In this document: positions 17,170-25,856 of the stretch, one piece after another
Layout of the letters: the number at the start of each line of letters is the position of its first letter
Numbering within the stretch: the stretch's first letter is position 1
Source of the DNA: an uncultured Siphonobacter sp.
GTDB lineage: Bacteria; Bacteroidota; Bacteroidia; Cytophagales; Spirosomataceae
Reading direction: 5' to 3'
NCBI GenBank assembly: GCA_913774715.1
Contig: CAJYHS010000149.1
Span: 148,833 to 212,832 of the forward strand
DNA: 64,000 nt
The notes under the pieces: generated by a model
What the model was told of the DNA's origin: nothing
Databases searched by the model: none
The model's input: the letters and a program-made list of their open reading frames with translations, nothing else
Position numbers and translations under genes: made by a program

Positions 17170-18182
17170 ATAAAGTTCACCTCAGCCGAGAGCGGGATTC
17201 CGTACTTTTCCCAGACGGAGGCCTGTATTTTCTTCGAAAGCGTTTTGATCTCCTCTCCCGCTGCTCCCCCATAATTTACCAATACCAGAGCCTGTTTGGC
17301 ATGAACCCCTACGTTGCCTTCGCGGTAGCCTTTCCAACCCGCCTGCTCAATGAGCCAGCCCGCCGGAACCTTGATTTGTCCGGGTGTGGTTAAATAACCA
17401 GGGATATTGGGAAAACGGTTTTTTAAGTCTTCGTACTGCTGAGCAGGAATTTCTGGATTTTTAAAGAAACTACCCGCATTTCCCAGCTCTGCCGGGTCGG
17501 GTAACTTAGAGCGACGAATACTGATAACCGCCTCACTAATGGCCTTCGTAGTCAGATCCGTCACCCCCATGGCTTCCAGTGTTTTCTGAATATCGCCGTA
17601 ACTAATCTGATACTGCGGTTTCCTGGAAAGTTTGAAGGTTACGGCTGTGATGACGTACTGATTTTTCAATTCATGCTTGAAAACACTTTCCCGGTAGCCA
17701 AACTGACATTCCTGATGACTAAAAATACGAAGCTCCCCCGTTTGCTGGTCAACAGCTTCCAAGCAATGAAAGACATCTTTAATCTCTACGCCATACGCGC
17801 CAATATTTTGCATGGGTGAGGCTCCCACTGAGCCCGGAATCAGCGAAAGATTCTCCAGACCCGAAAGCTCCATTTCAAGGCTTTCCGTGACTAACTCATG
17901 CCAGACTACCCCCGCTCCAGCTCTCACATAGGTATATAGCTCATCTTCTGCCGCTATGCTTACACCCATAATGGCCATGCGAATGACTAGACCTTCAAAG
18001 TCTTTCGTTAAAAGTATATTACTTCCTCCCCCAAGGATTAACTTCTCCGTGGAAACAAACGCGGGATCTAGTAGTACTTGCCGTAAGGCTTCTACTGAAT
18101 CCACTTCCACAAAAGAGCGAGCCTTGGCATCGATACCGAAAGTGGTATAGGGCTTTAGAGATATATCTTTCTGAATACGCAT
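17166..18182 (-). CDS. murB: UDP-N-acetylenolpyruvoylglucosamine reductase
   Basis: MurB reduces UDP-GlcNAc-enolpyruvate to UDP-MurNAc with NADPH and FAD, the second step of peptidoglycan synthesis. FAD-domain motifs: LKPYTTFGIDAKA at the N-terminus, ILGGGSNILLTKDFEG, SGLENLSLIPGSVGASPMQNIGAYGVE; the catalytic Ser/Glu region includes GNAGSFFKNP near residue 245 and GVHAKQALVLVN near the end. With the ATG at 18182 it has 338 residues, the normal length for type I MurB. The frame is open to 18344, but that would overlap the divergent SPOR gene and add unrelated sequence. Confidence 0.95.
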   Translation of the reverse strand: MRIQKDISLKPYTTFGIDAKARSFVEVDSVEALRQVLLDPAFVSTEKLILGGGSNILLTKDFEGLVIRMAIMGVSIAAEDELYTYVRAGAGVVWHELVTESLEMELSGLENLSLIPGSVGASPMQNIGAYGVEIKDVFHCLEAVDQQTGELRIFSHQECQFGYRESVFKHELKNQYVITAVTFKLSRKPQYQISYGDIQKTLEAMGVTDLTTKAISEAVISIRRSKLPDPAELGNAGSFFKNPEIPAQQYEDLKNRFPNIPGYLTTPGQIKVPAGWLIEQAGWKGYREGNVGVHAKQALVLVNYGGAAGEEIKTLSKKIQASVWEKYGIPLSAEVNFI

Positions 18183-18332
18183 AAACTGATCATTAACTAA
18201 AAAGAACGCAAACTTTGGTAAAGATGAAACACAAATGCGTTTGAATTCTGGGATTTTACCTGAAAATTTGTACCCCTGTTTAAAACGCAATGGGTTTTTA
18301 CCTTCAAACCTTTGCAAATCACTTGCTGACGT

Positions 18333-18920
18333 ATGAAAATACATGTGACATACTTCTATTTTTTGCTACTCATAGCCCTGTCGAGTTGTGCTTCTAAAGT
18401 GCTGCCCGGCAATTCATCAAAGGCTTATAATTTGGACCTTAACGCTTACCGGCCGACCTATAATCAAAGTGATGTTAAGGAGCTAGAGAAAACGGCTGCT
18501 CAGGAAAAAAACGTTCCTTCTTCTACGCCTTCCGTGCCAAGCAGTACTCAGTCGTTGACCATTAATAAAAAGCTGGATACCATTCTTGATACCATGGCTC
18601 AGCGAAATAAGGCAGCGAAGTATATTGCCGGGTATCGCATACAGCTCTATACGGGTACCAAACGCAATGAACTGGAAGCGGCTAAACTCTTCGTTTATCA
18701 GCGGTTTTCGGACTTGAATACCTATATCGCTTACAATCATCCGACCTATCGTCTGCGGGTGGGTGATTTTGCTACCCGACTCGATGTCGAACGTTATTTC
18801 AACAAACTCAAAGATGAGTATCCTACCGCTACCATTATTACGGATCGGGTAACGCTTCGGGATGCTTTGAAAATCATGGACAATCGGGCGTCGGATAAAG
18901 ACGAAATGAGCGAACCCTAA
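18333..18920 (+). CDS. SPOR-domain lipoprotein
   Basis: 195 residues: signal peptide with lipobox (YFYFLLLIALSSCAS, Cys near residue 19), a Ser/Pro/Thr-rich linker, then a SPOR fold (about 97-180: GYRIQLYTGTKRNELEAAK and YRLRVGDFATRLDVERYF). SPOR domains bind denuded peptidoglycan, often at division sites, so a role in wall remodelling or outer-membrane attachment is likely. Divergent from murB, which fits a wall-related neighbourhood. Start ATG at 18333 directly precedes the signal peptide. Confidence 0.82.
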   Translation: MKIHVTYFYFLLLIALSSCASKVLPGNSSKAYNLDLNAYRPTYNQSDVKELEKTAAQEKNVPSSTPSVPSSTQSLTINKKLDTILDTMAQRNKAAKYIAGYRIQLYTGTKRNELEAAKLFVYQRFSDLNTYIAYNHPTYRLRVGDFATRLDVERYFNKLKDEYPTATIITDRVTLRDALKIMDNRASDKDEMSEP

Positions 18921-19058
18921 TCGTTCGTTATTATTCACTATTTTTAGGCTCCGATTGTAGAGCTTGTCGACACTTATTCTTGTCAATCGATAACCTTCTT
19001 TGTCAGTTCAACGTTATAGAATGAGCCCCCACGCGGATCGTTACTCTTATACAACCAC

Positions 19059-20174
19059 ATGAAAAAAGCCCTTATTACCGGTATTACCGGACAGGACGGT
19101 GCCTATCTGGCAGAATTATTATTGGAAAAAGGATATGAGGTGCACGGCGTCAAAAGACGTAGTTCGCTCATTAACACCGAACGGATTGATCACCTCTATC
19201 AGGATCCTCACGAGCAGGATGTTCGTTTTCACCTGCATTACGGTGATTTGACGGATTCTACGAACGTCATTCGTCTGATTCAGGAAGTACAACCCGATGA
19301 AATTTACAACCTGGGGGCTCAGTCTCACGTGCGGGTAAGTTTCGATGAACCCGAATACACGGCTCAAGTGGATGGATTAGGAACGCTCCGGATTCTTGAA
19401 GCGGTACGTTTGTTGGGCTTAACTAAAAAAACCAAGATTTATCAGGCTTCTACTTCGGAGCTATATGGCTTAGTACAGGCCGTTCCCCAATCGGAAACGA
19501 CGCCTTTCTATCCCCGTTCTCCCTACGCAGTGGCCAAATTATACGGCTATTGGATTACGGTTAACTACCGCGAAGCCTACGATATGTTTGCCGTTAACGG
19601 TATTCTCTTTAACCACGAATCGCCCCTTCGTGGTGAGACGTTTGTTACGCGTAAAATTACCCGTGGCGTTTCGAGAATTGCCTTAGGTCTACTCGATAAA
19701 ATCCACATGGGAAATCTGGACTCCCTGCGGGACTGGGGCCATGCCAAGGATTACGTAGAAGCCATGTGGCTGATTCTTCAGCAGGATAAAGCCGAAGACT
19801 TTGTGATTGCCACTGGCGTTACTACTAAGGTTCGTGATTTTATTCGCATGTCATTTGCCGAAGTAGGCATTGAGCTGGAATTCAAGGGCGAAGGCGTTGA
19901 CGAAAAAGGATACGTAAAGGCTTGTACTAATGCGGAGTATCAATTAGAAATTGGTAAGGAAGTCGTAGCCATCGACCCTCGCTATTTCCGTCCTACGGAA
20001 GTAGACCTTCTTCACGGAGATCCTACGAAGGCCAAAACCGTTCTGGGCTGGGAACCTAAATACGACTTACCCGCGCTGGTAAACGATATGATGACATCCG
20101 ATTTAGCTCTTTTCAAAAAAGACCTTCATTTGAATCAGGGTGGTTTCCGTACGCTCAACTACTTCGAATCCTAA
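19059..20174 (+). CDS. gmd: GDP-mannose 4,6-dehydratase
   Basis: 371 residues of the extended SDR family. NADP-binding [20 protein letters not shown] at residues about 7-26 (Gly-rich loop), VKRRSS for the NADP phosphate, the catalytic YxxxK in [10 protein letters not shown] (about 150-159) with Ser/Glu in ASTSELYG, and [17 protein letters not shown]. It converts GDP-mannose to GDP-4-keto-6-deoxymannose, the entry to GDP-fucose and related surface sugars. The usual partner fcl is not adjacent. Followed by a perfect terminator and then tdk. Confidence 0.95.
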   Translation: MKKALITGITGQDGAYLAELLLEKGYEVHGVKRRSSLINTERIDHLYQDPHEQDVRFHLHYGDLTDSTNVIRLIQEVQPDEIYNLGAQSHVRVSFDEPEYTAQVDGLGTLRILEAVRLLGLTKKTKIYQASTSELYGLVQAVPQSETTPFYPRSPYAVAKLYGYWITVNYREAYDMFAVNGILFNHESPLRGETFVTRKITRGVSRIALGLLDKIHMGNLDSLRDWGHAKDYVEAMWLILQQDKAEDFVIATGVTTKVRDFIRMSFAEVGIELEFKGEGVDEKGYVKACTNAEYQLEIGKEVVAIDPRYFRPTEVDLLHGDPTKAKTVLGWEPKYDLPALVNDMMTSDLALFKKDLHLNQGGFRTLNYFES

Positions 20175-20205
20175 TTTTATTAGAAAAGTCAGTAGTCTTT
20201 CTTTC

Positions 20206-20233
20206 AAAGCAGCGATGATCCCATCGCTGCTTT
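20206..20233 (+). terminator. Terminator after gmd
   Basis: A 12-bp perfect stem AAAGCAGCGATG/CATCGCTGCTTT with a 4-base loop, 32 bp after the gmd stop. Confidence 0.8.
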
Positions 20234-20299
20234 GTTATTTTGTAAGATCATTTGGAAACTTCTGGGATACATCTCCCAGGTCAGAGAATTCTAAAGCTT

Positions 20300-20893
20300 A
20301 TGTTTATTGAACGTACCAGTGGTCTTCGCAGTACCGATGAAAAACACGTGGGCTGGATGGAAGTGGTCTGCGGCTCCATGTTTTCGGGAAAGACAGAAGA
20401 ACTCATTCGCCGCATCAATCGGGCCTTGATTGCCCGGCAAAAAGTAGAGATTTTTAAACCAGCCATTGACACTCGTTATCATATAGAAGACGTCGTTTCT
20501 CATAATTCGGCTTCGGTCCGCTCGCGCCCGGTGGCCTATGCCCGGGATATCTTAGCGCTAGTGGGAAAATGCGATATCGTAGCCATCGACGAAGCGCAGT
20601 TCTTTGATTCGGAAATTGTGGAGGTGTGCAACGAACTGGCTAATAATGGCAAGCGGGTCATCATTGCGGGCCTGGACATGGACTCAGAAGGAAATCCCTT
20701 TGGACCCATGCCCGCTTTAATGGCCGTAGCCGAATACGTTACCAAGGTGCAGGCGATCTGCGTTGTCTGCGGCGAATTAGCCAATTACTCGTTTCGTAAA
20801 GTAGCTACTCCGGGGCAAGTATTACTTGGAGAAACCGATAGCTACGAAGCTCGTTGCCGGAAGCATTTTCTGGAAGGCAAAAAGTCACAGTAG
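20300..20893 (+). CDS. tdk: Thymidine kinase
   Basis: Type II thymidine kinase, 197 residues. P-loop VCGSMFSGKTEELIRRINRA (about 21-40), DEAQFF (about 100-105, catalytic Glu), the lasso region with zinc ligands CVVCGELANYSFRK and the closing CRKHF. It phosphorylates thymidine in nucleotide salvage. The ATG at 20300 is chosen; an in-frame TTG at 20252 would add 16 unrelated residues. A 6-bp inverted repeat CTGGGA/TCCCAG at 20262-20279 lies just upstream and might be regulatory. Terminator shared with the convergent transglutaminase-like gene. Confidence 0.95.
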   Translation: MFIERTSGLRSTDEKHVGWMEVVCGSMFSGKTEELIRRINRALIARQKVEIFKPAIDTRYHIEDVVSHNSASVRSRPVAYARDILALVGKCDIVAIDEAQFFDSEIVEVCNELANNGKRVIIAGLDMDSEGNPFGPMPALMAVAEYVTKVQAICVVCGELANYSFRKVATPGQVLLGETDSYEARCRKHFLEGKKSQ

Positions 20894-20905
20894 ATACATC
20901 ATTGA

Positions 20906-20950
20906 AGAAAAAGGTCCCCTGGTAGTCATTGCTGCCAGAGGACCTTTTCA
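20906..20950. terminator. Bidirectional terminator
   Basis: Stem AAAAGGTCCCCTGG/CCAGAGGACCTTTT (20909-20948) with one mismatch, between convergent tdk and the transglutaminase-like gene. Confidence 0.8.
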
Positions 20951-20966
20951 CTAGTAGAACTAGTGG

Positions 20967-21866
20967 TTACTCTTCAATCGAAAGAACGGGATAAAAATCT
21001 TTCAGCGAGTGCGTATAATAGGTGGTGTTGATACGCATCATTTTCTGAAAGTAGGTAGGCTGTTCCGCCCCGATGGGATAAAGGGTTAATTGCTTTTTAT
21101 TACCCACAATTCGATCCCATAGGCTAATGGGCTGGCCATTAATACCCACGTAGAAATAATACAGATACGGTCCAATCCACTCTGTATAGGCTTGCTTAGT
21201 TATGGTCTGATTGGGATTTAAAAGTTTAAAATCCTGTTTTAAGGCAATACACTGTTGCAGTTCAACTGCATTTAAGGGGACTCCCTTATAACTAGTCATC
21301 ACGTCGTATTGTGGATCAATAAATACCCACTTATGCAAATCATCCAGATAGACTTCGTTAACGGCATGCCCCCCGCCCCATTTGACATCATTGATGTCTT
21401 TGGTCATCAAACCCAGTCCGCGAACTTTAAATCCTAGAGCGGATAGACACTGACTGGCTACTATACTATATTCCACGCAACGAAAGCGTTTTCCTTTTTC
21501 GGCTTCCTTTAAAATATACAGGGCATCGGATTGCTTAGGTGTATTCTCTGCGTCGTGCTGCCAGCGACTTTGCACCCAACTTTGAATCCTGGTTATCTTT
21601 TCAAAATCGGATTTACTCCCCTTAATCAGACTATCCAAGGGATACGCCTTTCGCAGTTTTTGTAAATCCTCCCGACTCGAACGATCCGGATACGACAAGT
21701 GGTAAGCGTGCGTCTCTACCGTATCGAATTCAAGCGGGGTTATTTGCTTATCAATGCTATCCTTTCCTAGTGCAATCAACCCACCCAGACGGGGTGACAT
21801 CCAGAACGAGAAGAGTAAAAAACAGAGAACGATAAATAGAAAGAACTTGAGTATTCTTTTAATCAT
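20967..21866 (-). CDS. Transglutaminase-like domain protein, membrane-anchored or exported
   Basis: 299 residues. An N-terminal hydrophobic helix (LKFFLFIVLCFLLFSFWM) suggests an anchor or signal. The transglutaminase-like core has the Cys in GKRFRCVEYSIVASQCL (about residue 133), the His in GGGHAVNEVYLDD and the Asp in WVFIDPQYDVM: the Cys-His-Asp triad. In bacteria such domains are mostly proteases or peptidoglycan/peptide-modifying enzymes; the substrate here is unknown. It precedes the large ThuA protein on the same strand but is separated from it by a terminator, so co-transcription is unlikely. Confidence 0.75.
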   Translation of the reverse strand: MIKRILKFFLFIVLCFLLFSFWMSPRLGGLIALGKDSIDKQITPLEFDTVETHAYHLSYPDRSSREDLQKLRKAYPLDSLIKGSKSDFEKITRIQSWVQSRWQHDAENTPKQSDALYILKEAEKGKRFRCVEYSIVASQCLSALGFKVRGLGLMTKDINDVKWGGGHAVNEVYLDDLHKWVFIDPQYDVMTSYKGVPLNAVELQQCIALKQDFKLLNPNQTITKQAYTEWIGPYLYYFYVGINGQPISLWDRIVGNKKQLTLYPIGAEQPTYFQKMMRINTTYYTHSLKDFYPVLSIEE

Positions 21867-21980
21867 AGGGGGGATGAGAAGGCCTAGTTAACGAACATAT
21901 CCTGGTTAAAAATAGAACCCTTCCCGGAATTTTTCGAGTAAATAAGATTAAAAGGTTCTTAACCGGGTTAACCCCTTAAC

Positions 21981-22018
21981 AAAAAAAGCAGCCCCGTTTA
22001 CCGGAAGCTGCTTTTTTT
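21981..22018 (-). terminator. Terminator after the ThuA/azurin gene
   Basis: Stem AAAAAAAGCAGC/GCTGCTTTTTTT closing a 14-base loop, 27 bp beyond the stop of the large minus-strand gene. A and T runs make it effective in both directions. Confidence 0.75.
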
Positions 22019-22044
22019 GAAGCAAAAGAATTAGGATTAGACGC

Positions 22045-25000
22045 TTATTTGGATGGAGTCGTGGTCTGCGGCTTACTTACCCGCATGATCCCATTCATGA
22101 TTCGCCAGTGACCAGGGAAGGTACACACAAAGGGATAGTCCCCCGCTTCTTTGGGAGCCACAAATTTAAGATGCACATTTTCATCGGGGTTAATCAGCTT
22201 GGTAGCGATAATCACCTGAGGGATTTCCGGCACGTAGCTTTTATACACCGCATCAGGACGAGTAATCATTTCATCGGCGGCTTTACCAATAATGTCAAGT
22301 GACTTAGGTTTGCCAATCACGAAATTATGCTGCATCTGATCTGGGTTATCAATGATGATTTCCACGGGCTGACCGGCTTTCACGCTGAATTCCTTGAGAT
22401 TGAACTGCATTTTTTCAGTAACCGTTTTGATCTTGATTACCTGCAAGTTCGGATCATCCGTGACTTCATCGGATTTACGCAGACCTACTGTTTCAGCCCA
22501 AAGGATCAAACCTTTCTGATTTTCAGGTGAAAATTCCTTTTCAAGACTAGTTAGTAGCTGCTGAGATGAGGCTGCGGAAGTCATCTTTTGTTTAGGATTC
22601 CATCCGCGTCTGAGACCCGCCAAAACGGCTTTGGTATCGCCATCATTTACATCTTTTAACTGAGACAGCAAGCTTAGAATCTCCTGGTCACTAGCCGTAG
22701 CTGCATACGCCCGGCTCGCATTTTCTACCACAAATCCAGTCAGATTACTCAAGGGCTGATACTTGAGTACGTGGCGGTAGGAGTTATTATTCTCGTTGTT
22801 TTCGGGAATCTTGTTGTCAGGATCCACACTCACGGAGATAGAAAAATTACCCGGCACGTCTGAGCTCATGCTCATCGCTCCTACCCAAGGACCATTATTA
22901 ACCTCCGAAATCAAAGCTTTTTCTCCCGCTGCTAACCCTTTAACGAAGGTATAACTTACCCAGTCGCGAGTCATGTTTGGTCCGGCTACGTTGATTTTAA
23001 GGGTAATGGGTGTTCCTTCGGGCACGGCTTTAGAGCCCCGGTTTTCTACTTCCACTGAAAGACTTACCCCTTCGCGAACCGTAGGAGTAGCCGAGGAAGA
23101 CTTCACCTGAGTAACGACTAGATCAGCTTTGGGTCCCGTAGACTCTGGCTTCTTGGCTTCGCCGTGATTCATGGCGTGATGATCATGATTCATGCCCGCT
23201 GAAGCATTTTGAGCGGAAGCAGCCGACTTGCGGGGAGCTTTAGATAGATACGTTTTCAGAAACTCTGACCCGCGGGCGTTAAACACCGTCGTAAAGGCAT
23301 CAGGCATCCAGCGATCCGATACGAAGGCGGGATTAGCTAAAGCCGTCAGTACTGCTTTCTCAACGGCTGGGCTAGCGGGAGCCTGAGTGAAGGCCAGCAG
23401 CGTCTGCAAAGCCACTAAAGGCTCAGCATCATTGAGCGTATTGGCCGAGAGTAAGGCTTCTACCGTTTGAGCAGTGGCAGGCAATACCTGAACGGCTGTT
23501 TTGCGAACGCTGGCAGCGGGATGCTTTAAAGCCGCCTCAGCTGCGTTTAACGCTTCTGGATTGGAACCATCTAGAGCGCCCAGCCCGTGCAAAGTCCAAA
23601 GCGCATGAATAGCTCCTGGGTTCGAGCCAATTTCATCCAAGCTCTGATTTTTAATTAAGCTTATCAGCTTGGCAACTACATCTTTATTAGCCCGTTCCAC
23701 TAATAAACGCTGAGCCGTTTGACGCCAGAACATGTTATCATTACTCAGGGCTGCGATCAACTCTTCAGGTCGGTCTTTTGACAAAGCCAGGGGCTGATAG
23801 GCCGGGGCTTTTTTATACCCTACGCGGTAAATGCGTCCGTGCGAATTATCACGAAGATCCGTTACATAGGCATTACCCTCTCCGGTCTGAAATCCTTTGG
23901 GGGTTGGGTTATGCTGGATAATGAAGCTATACCAATCTGCTACCCAAACGGCTCCGTCAGGACCCACTTCGGCAAAGACGGGAGAAAACCATTCGTCAGC
24001 TCCGGCTATTAAATTAAAATCGTTGACATCATGGTAATCGGTTCCTTCCTTTTCCATGGTGTTTAAGTGCACAATATGCCCCGTCGGTTCACTAACAAAA
24101 GCCACTTTATTCCAGTATGATTTAGGAAAACTGCGGGCCGTGTAAAAATTATGACCGGCCGCGGCCGTATACCCACCAAATACGTCTACCTGCCGGATGC
24201 GGGTAAGTACTTTCATGTCCTTGTGAGTATCCGTACTGCGACCTCCGCGGAGGCGGAGCTTATCCCATCCCAGCATATAGCGGTTAGGAATAGCCATGTA
24301 CCAGCCGTGGTCATTATTAGCCGTAGAGCCAAAGAGGTTACCCGTCTCATCAAAGGCCAGTCCCCAGGTGTTATTAGACGTGCTGGTTAAGTATTCAATT
24401 TCTGAGCCGTCGGGCTTGAAACGGAAAAACCCTTGTCCAAACTGATGTTTTTTACCCCCTACCGTACCGTTAAAACCTGAATACCCAATGGATCCGTAAA
24501 TCCAGTTATCAAAGCCATAATGCAAGTTGCTCGGGCCGGCGTGGGTGTCCATCGTGCCAAAGCCTTTGATTAACACCTTGCGAACATCGGCCTTGCCATC
24601 CCCATCCGTATCCTTTAAAAAGAGCATATCCGGAGCCTGAGAGACGATGAATCCACCATCGTAAGGCAGTAAACTCGTAGGAATACTCAGATCTTCGGCG
24701 AACTTGGTAAACTTATCGGCCTTGCCATCTTTGTTGGTATCTTCCAGCATAAGGATATAATCCTTACCCCCCGTTTCCTTGCGTTCATTGGGGTAATCCA
24801 GCGTTACAATCACAAACATGCGGCCCTTTTCATCCCAGCTTAAAGCAATGGGGTGCTGCACGTTGGGCTCATGGGCGAATAACCCCAGGGTAAAATCAGG
24901 ATTGACCTGCAAAAACTTCATCGACTCCTCCGGCGAAAGCGGGTCGGGCTTGAGTTGCGGACCCGGGCGTTTTTCGTAGTTAGGTAAATTAGCTTCCTGA

Positions 25001-25788
25001 TACACAAAGGAAGGAGTCTTGAGATTTTTGAGTTCCTCGACTACTTTATCACCCACCGCCCATTTGATTCCTTTTTCCATCAAGGTGTGAAAATCAGGCT
25101 GTTTCCAGGTGATTTCATCGTGCCCGTAGGCAGTATAAAACACGCGGCCTTTACCGAAATTACGAACCCAGGTATAAGGCTCCGTTTTTTGGCCCGGTTT
25201 GTCTTTGGCTTGTTTGGCGTCAATGATTCGTTCGGTTAATACCACATTATCAGCCGCTAGCTTTTTATGCAGGTAGGTTTCATCAACGGTCTTAAACTGC
25301 TTGGAACCAAAAATAGCCGGATGGTCAGGCTTGGCCCATACGGGCTGAATCGTATCCCAGCCGTGTTTCCAAAACTGCCCGCCTACCATGTCATTGACAA
25401 AGGCACTTGAATTGCGAAAACACCACGAAGCACAGTGAACGGCAATGAGTCCTTTGCCATTTTTCACAAAGTCAATCATGGCTTTTTCGGGGGCGGCAGG
25501 AATGCTATCCCAGTTGGCAAACACGAGTAAACCGTCGTATTTACTTAGATTCTCTGAATTAAGATCTTCCAGTTTATCGGTGTAGCTTAAATTAATTCCC
25601 TTATCCCCCAGACCCGCCATCAGCAGCGGGGCCATTTGAATAGGTCGGTGATGTCCCTTATCACCCAGAAACAGAATTTCGATGCGTCGGCCTTGGGTAT
25701 CCGCCTTGCCTGCCTTGGGCTGCCGCGTACAATAGGTAAGCGTCAACAGGCTCAAAGCGATTAATCCGGCCAGAAGTTTTTTCATCAT
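22045..25788 (-). CDS. Large secreted ThuA / propeller dehydrogenase-like / HEAT / CARDB / azurin-like protein
   Basis: 1247 residues. A lipobox (LTLTYC, about residue 20) is followed by: a ThuA glutamine-amidotransferase-like domain (about 32-245, RIEILFLGDKGHHR, AVHCASWCF, FYTAYGHDEITW); a PVC-type membrane-bound-dehydrogenase beta-propeller (about 285-660); HEAT-like repeats (about 665-830); a His/Met linker (GMNHDHHAMNHG, about 865); a CARDB domain (about 880-990); and a C-terminal cupredoxin (about 1150-1247). The cupredoxin keeps all four type-1 copper ligands: His in MQHNFVI, and Cys, His and Met in CTFPGHWRIM with azurin spacing. No CxxCH haem motif is present, although many relatives end in cytochrome c. 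Likely periplasmic sugar or polyol oxidation passing electrons to copper; this is inference. A second ATG at 25785 is equally possible. Confidence 0.85.
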   Translation of the reverse strand: MMKKLLAGLIALSLLTLTYCTRQPKAGKADTQGRRIEILFLGDKGHHRPIQMAPLLMAGLGDKGINLSYTDKLEDLNSENLSKYDGLLVFANWDSIPAAPEKAMIDFVKNGKGLIAVHCASWCFRNSSAFVNDMVGGQFWKHGWDTIQPVWAKPDHPAIFGSKQFKTVDETYLHKKLAADNVVLTERIIDAKQAKDKPGQKTEPYTWVRNFGKGRVFYTAYGHDEITWKQPDFHTLMEKGIKWAVGDKVVEELKNLKTPSFVYQEANLPNYEKRPGPQLKPDPLSPEESMKFLQVNPDFTLGLFAHEPNVQHPIALSWDEKGRMFVIVTLDYPNERKETGGKDYILMLEDTNKDGKADKFTKFAEDLSIPTSLLPYDGGFIVSQAPDMLFLKDTDGDGKADVRKVLIKGFGTMDTHAGPSNLHYGFDNWIYGSIGYSGFNGTVGGKKHQFGQGFFRFKPDGSEIEYLTSTSNNTWGLAFDETGNLFGSTANNDHGWYMAIPNRYMLGWDKLRLRGGRSTDTHKDMKVLTRIRQVDVFGGYTAAAGHNFYTARSFPKSYWNKVAFVSEPTGHIVHLNTMEKEGTDYHDVNDFNLIAGADEWFSPVFAEVGPDGAVWVADWYSFIIQHNPTPKGFQTGEGNAYVTDLRDNSHGRIYRVGYKKAPAYQPLALSKDRPEELIAALSNDNMFWRQTAQRLLVERANKDVVAKLISLIKNQSLDEIGSNPGAIHALWTLHGLGALDGSNPEALNAAEAALKHPAASVRKTAVQVLPATAQTVEALLSANTLNDAEPLVALQTLLAFTQAPASPAVEKAVLTALANPAFVSDRWMPDAFTTVFNARGSEFLKTYLSKAPRKSAASAQNASAGMNHDHHAMNHGEAKKPESTGPKADLVVTQVKSSSATPTVREGVSLSVEVENRGSKAVPEGTPITLKINVAGPNMTRDWVSYTFVKGLAAGEKALISEVNNGPWVGAMSMSSDVPGNFSISVSVDPDNKIPENNENNNSYRHVLKYQPLSNLTGFVVENASRAYAATASDQEILSLLSQLKDVNDGDTKAVLAGLRRGWNPKQKMTSAASSQQLLTSLEKEFSPENQKGLILWAETVGLRKSDEVTDDPNLQVIKIKTVTEKMQFNLKEFSVKAGQPVEIIIDNPDQMQHNFVIGKPKSLDIIGKAADEMITRPDAVYKSYVPEIPQVIIATKLINPDENVHLKFVAPKEAGDYPFVCTFPGHWRIMNGIMRVSKPQTTTPSK

Positions 25789-25816
25789 TTAAGTAGGTTT
25801 AGCATGATTAGGCTTA

Positions 25817-25848
25817 CTTGCCGCCGCAAGCAGACTTGCGACGGCAAG
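25817..25848 (-). promoter_or_regulatory. Intercistronic hairpin
   Basis: A 14-bp stem (CTTGCCGCCGCAAG / CTTGCGACGGCAAG, one mismatch) with a CAGA loop lies between the oxidoreductase stop (25857) and the ThuA protein start (25788). There is no T run on the minus strand, so it looks like an mRNA-stability or partial attenuation element rather than a full terminator. Confidence 0.5.
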
Positions 25849-25856
25849 CTCACTCA

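Noticed and set aside
18183..18344. N-terminal extension of MurB.
   Set aside because: It would overlap the divergent SPOR gene and add 54 residues unlike MurB; the ATG at 18182 fits the family length.
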